5,355 bases of DNA from Cupriavidus sp. (GTDB lineage Bacteria; Pseudomonadota; Gammaproteobacteria; Burkholderiales; Burkholderiaceae): contig JABFVP010000044.1 of NCBI GenBank assembly GCA_013362725.1, positions 1 through 5,355 of the forward strand, read 5' to 3'. The stretch's first letter is position 1. Each line of letters opens with the position of its first letter. The notes beneath the pieces are model-generated. The model saw only the letters and a program-made list of their open reading frames with translations. It was not told where the DNA came from and did not search any database. Below are positions 5,286 to 5,355 of the stretch, piece by piece. Position numbers and translations under genes: made by a program.

Positions 5286-5355
5286 TTAGCCGTCCAGTCG
5301 CTTGCCGAGTGCGGCGCGCGTCGGCGCGAGCGCCGGCGGCAGGTGGTGCTTCAGC
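5286..5355 (-). CDS. C-terminal end of an unidentified minus-strand gene (partial)
   Basis: Reading leftward from the right edge, one frame gives the 22 codons LKHHLPPALAPTRAALGKRL-DG and a TAA at 5286-5288. Third positions are G or C in 20 of the 22 codons, as expected for a real gene here. The other two frames either stop at once or run on into the REP-like element with poor codon use. The fragment is too short to identify. The gene is convergent with the response-regulator gene. Confidence 0.65.
   Translation of the reverse strand, partial: LKHHLPPALAPTRAALGKRLDG

Overview
The window reads as chromosomal DNA of a GC-rich betaproteobacterium, most likely a Burkholderiaceae member such as Cupriavidus or Ralstonia. 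This rests on the strong G/C bias at third codon positions, the CstA and YbdD sequences, and REP-like hairpins built on a CCCTCTCCC core. Genus is an inference; no rRNA or other marker gene is present. I see no insertion sequence, CRISPR array, tRNA or phage gene.

Layout, left to right. Positions 1-29 hold only the start of a minus-strand gene. Its upstream region (about 54-126) carries three CTGTAA hexamers exactly 10 bp apart, next to a possible promoter. A strong intrinsic terminator at 171-206 faces left and closes a minus-strand operon of ybdD (255-449) and cstA (472-2544). These encode a small CstA-partner protein and a carbon-starvation/pyruvate-type transporter. From 2545 to 2945 there is a 401-bp divergent intergenic region with no convincing gene. 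It contains a perfect two-copy 20-bp tandem array (17/20 identical), a candidate cstA promoter, a cluster of three ACTACGCA half-sites forming two overlapping palindromes, and a small hairpin. Rightward from it runs a two-gene operon: a membrane histidine kinase with a periplasmic single-Cache (sCache_2) sensor (2946-4352), and a NarL/FixJ-type response regulator (4349-5035) overlapping it by ATGA. The region 5036-5285 separates convergent genes and holds several hairpins, including a head-to-head pair of REP-like elements. A minus-strand gene enters from the right edge and ends at 5286.

How the parts may work together (inference). The kinase would sense a small organic acid in the periplasm. 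The regulator would bind the palindromic half-sites in the shared intergenic region and drive cstA-ybdD, and possibly its own operon. In enterobacteria, transporters of this family are controlled by LytS/LytTR-type systems such as BtsSR. Here the neighbouring regulator is a Cache/HisKA_3/NarL system, which is the most interesting aspect of the window.
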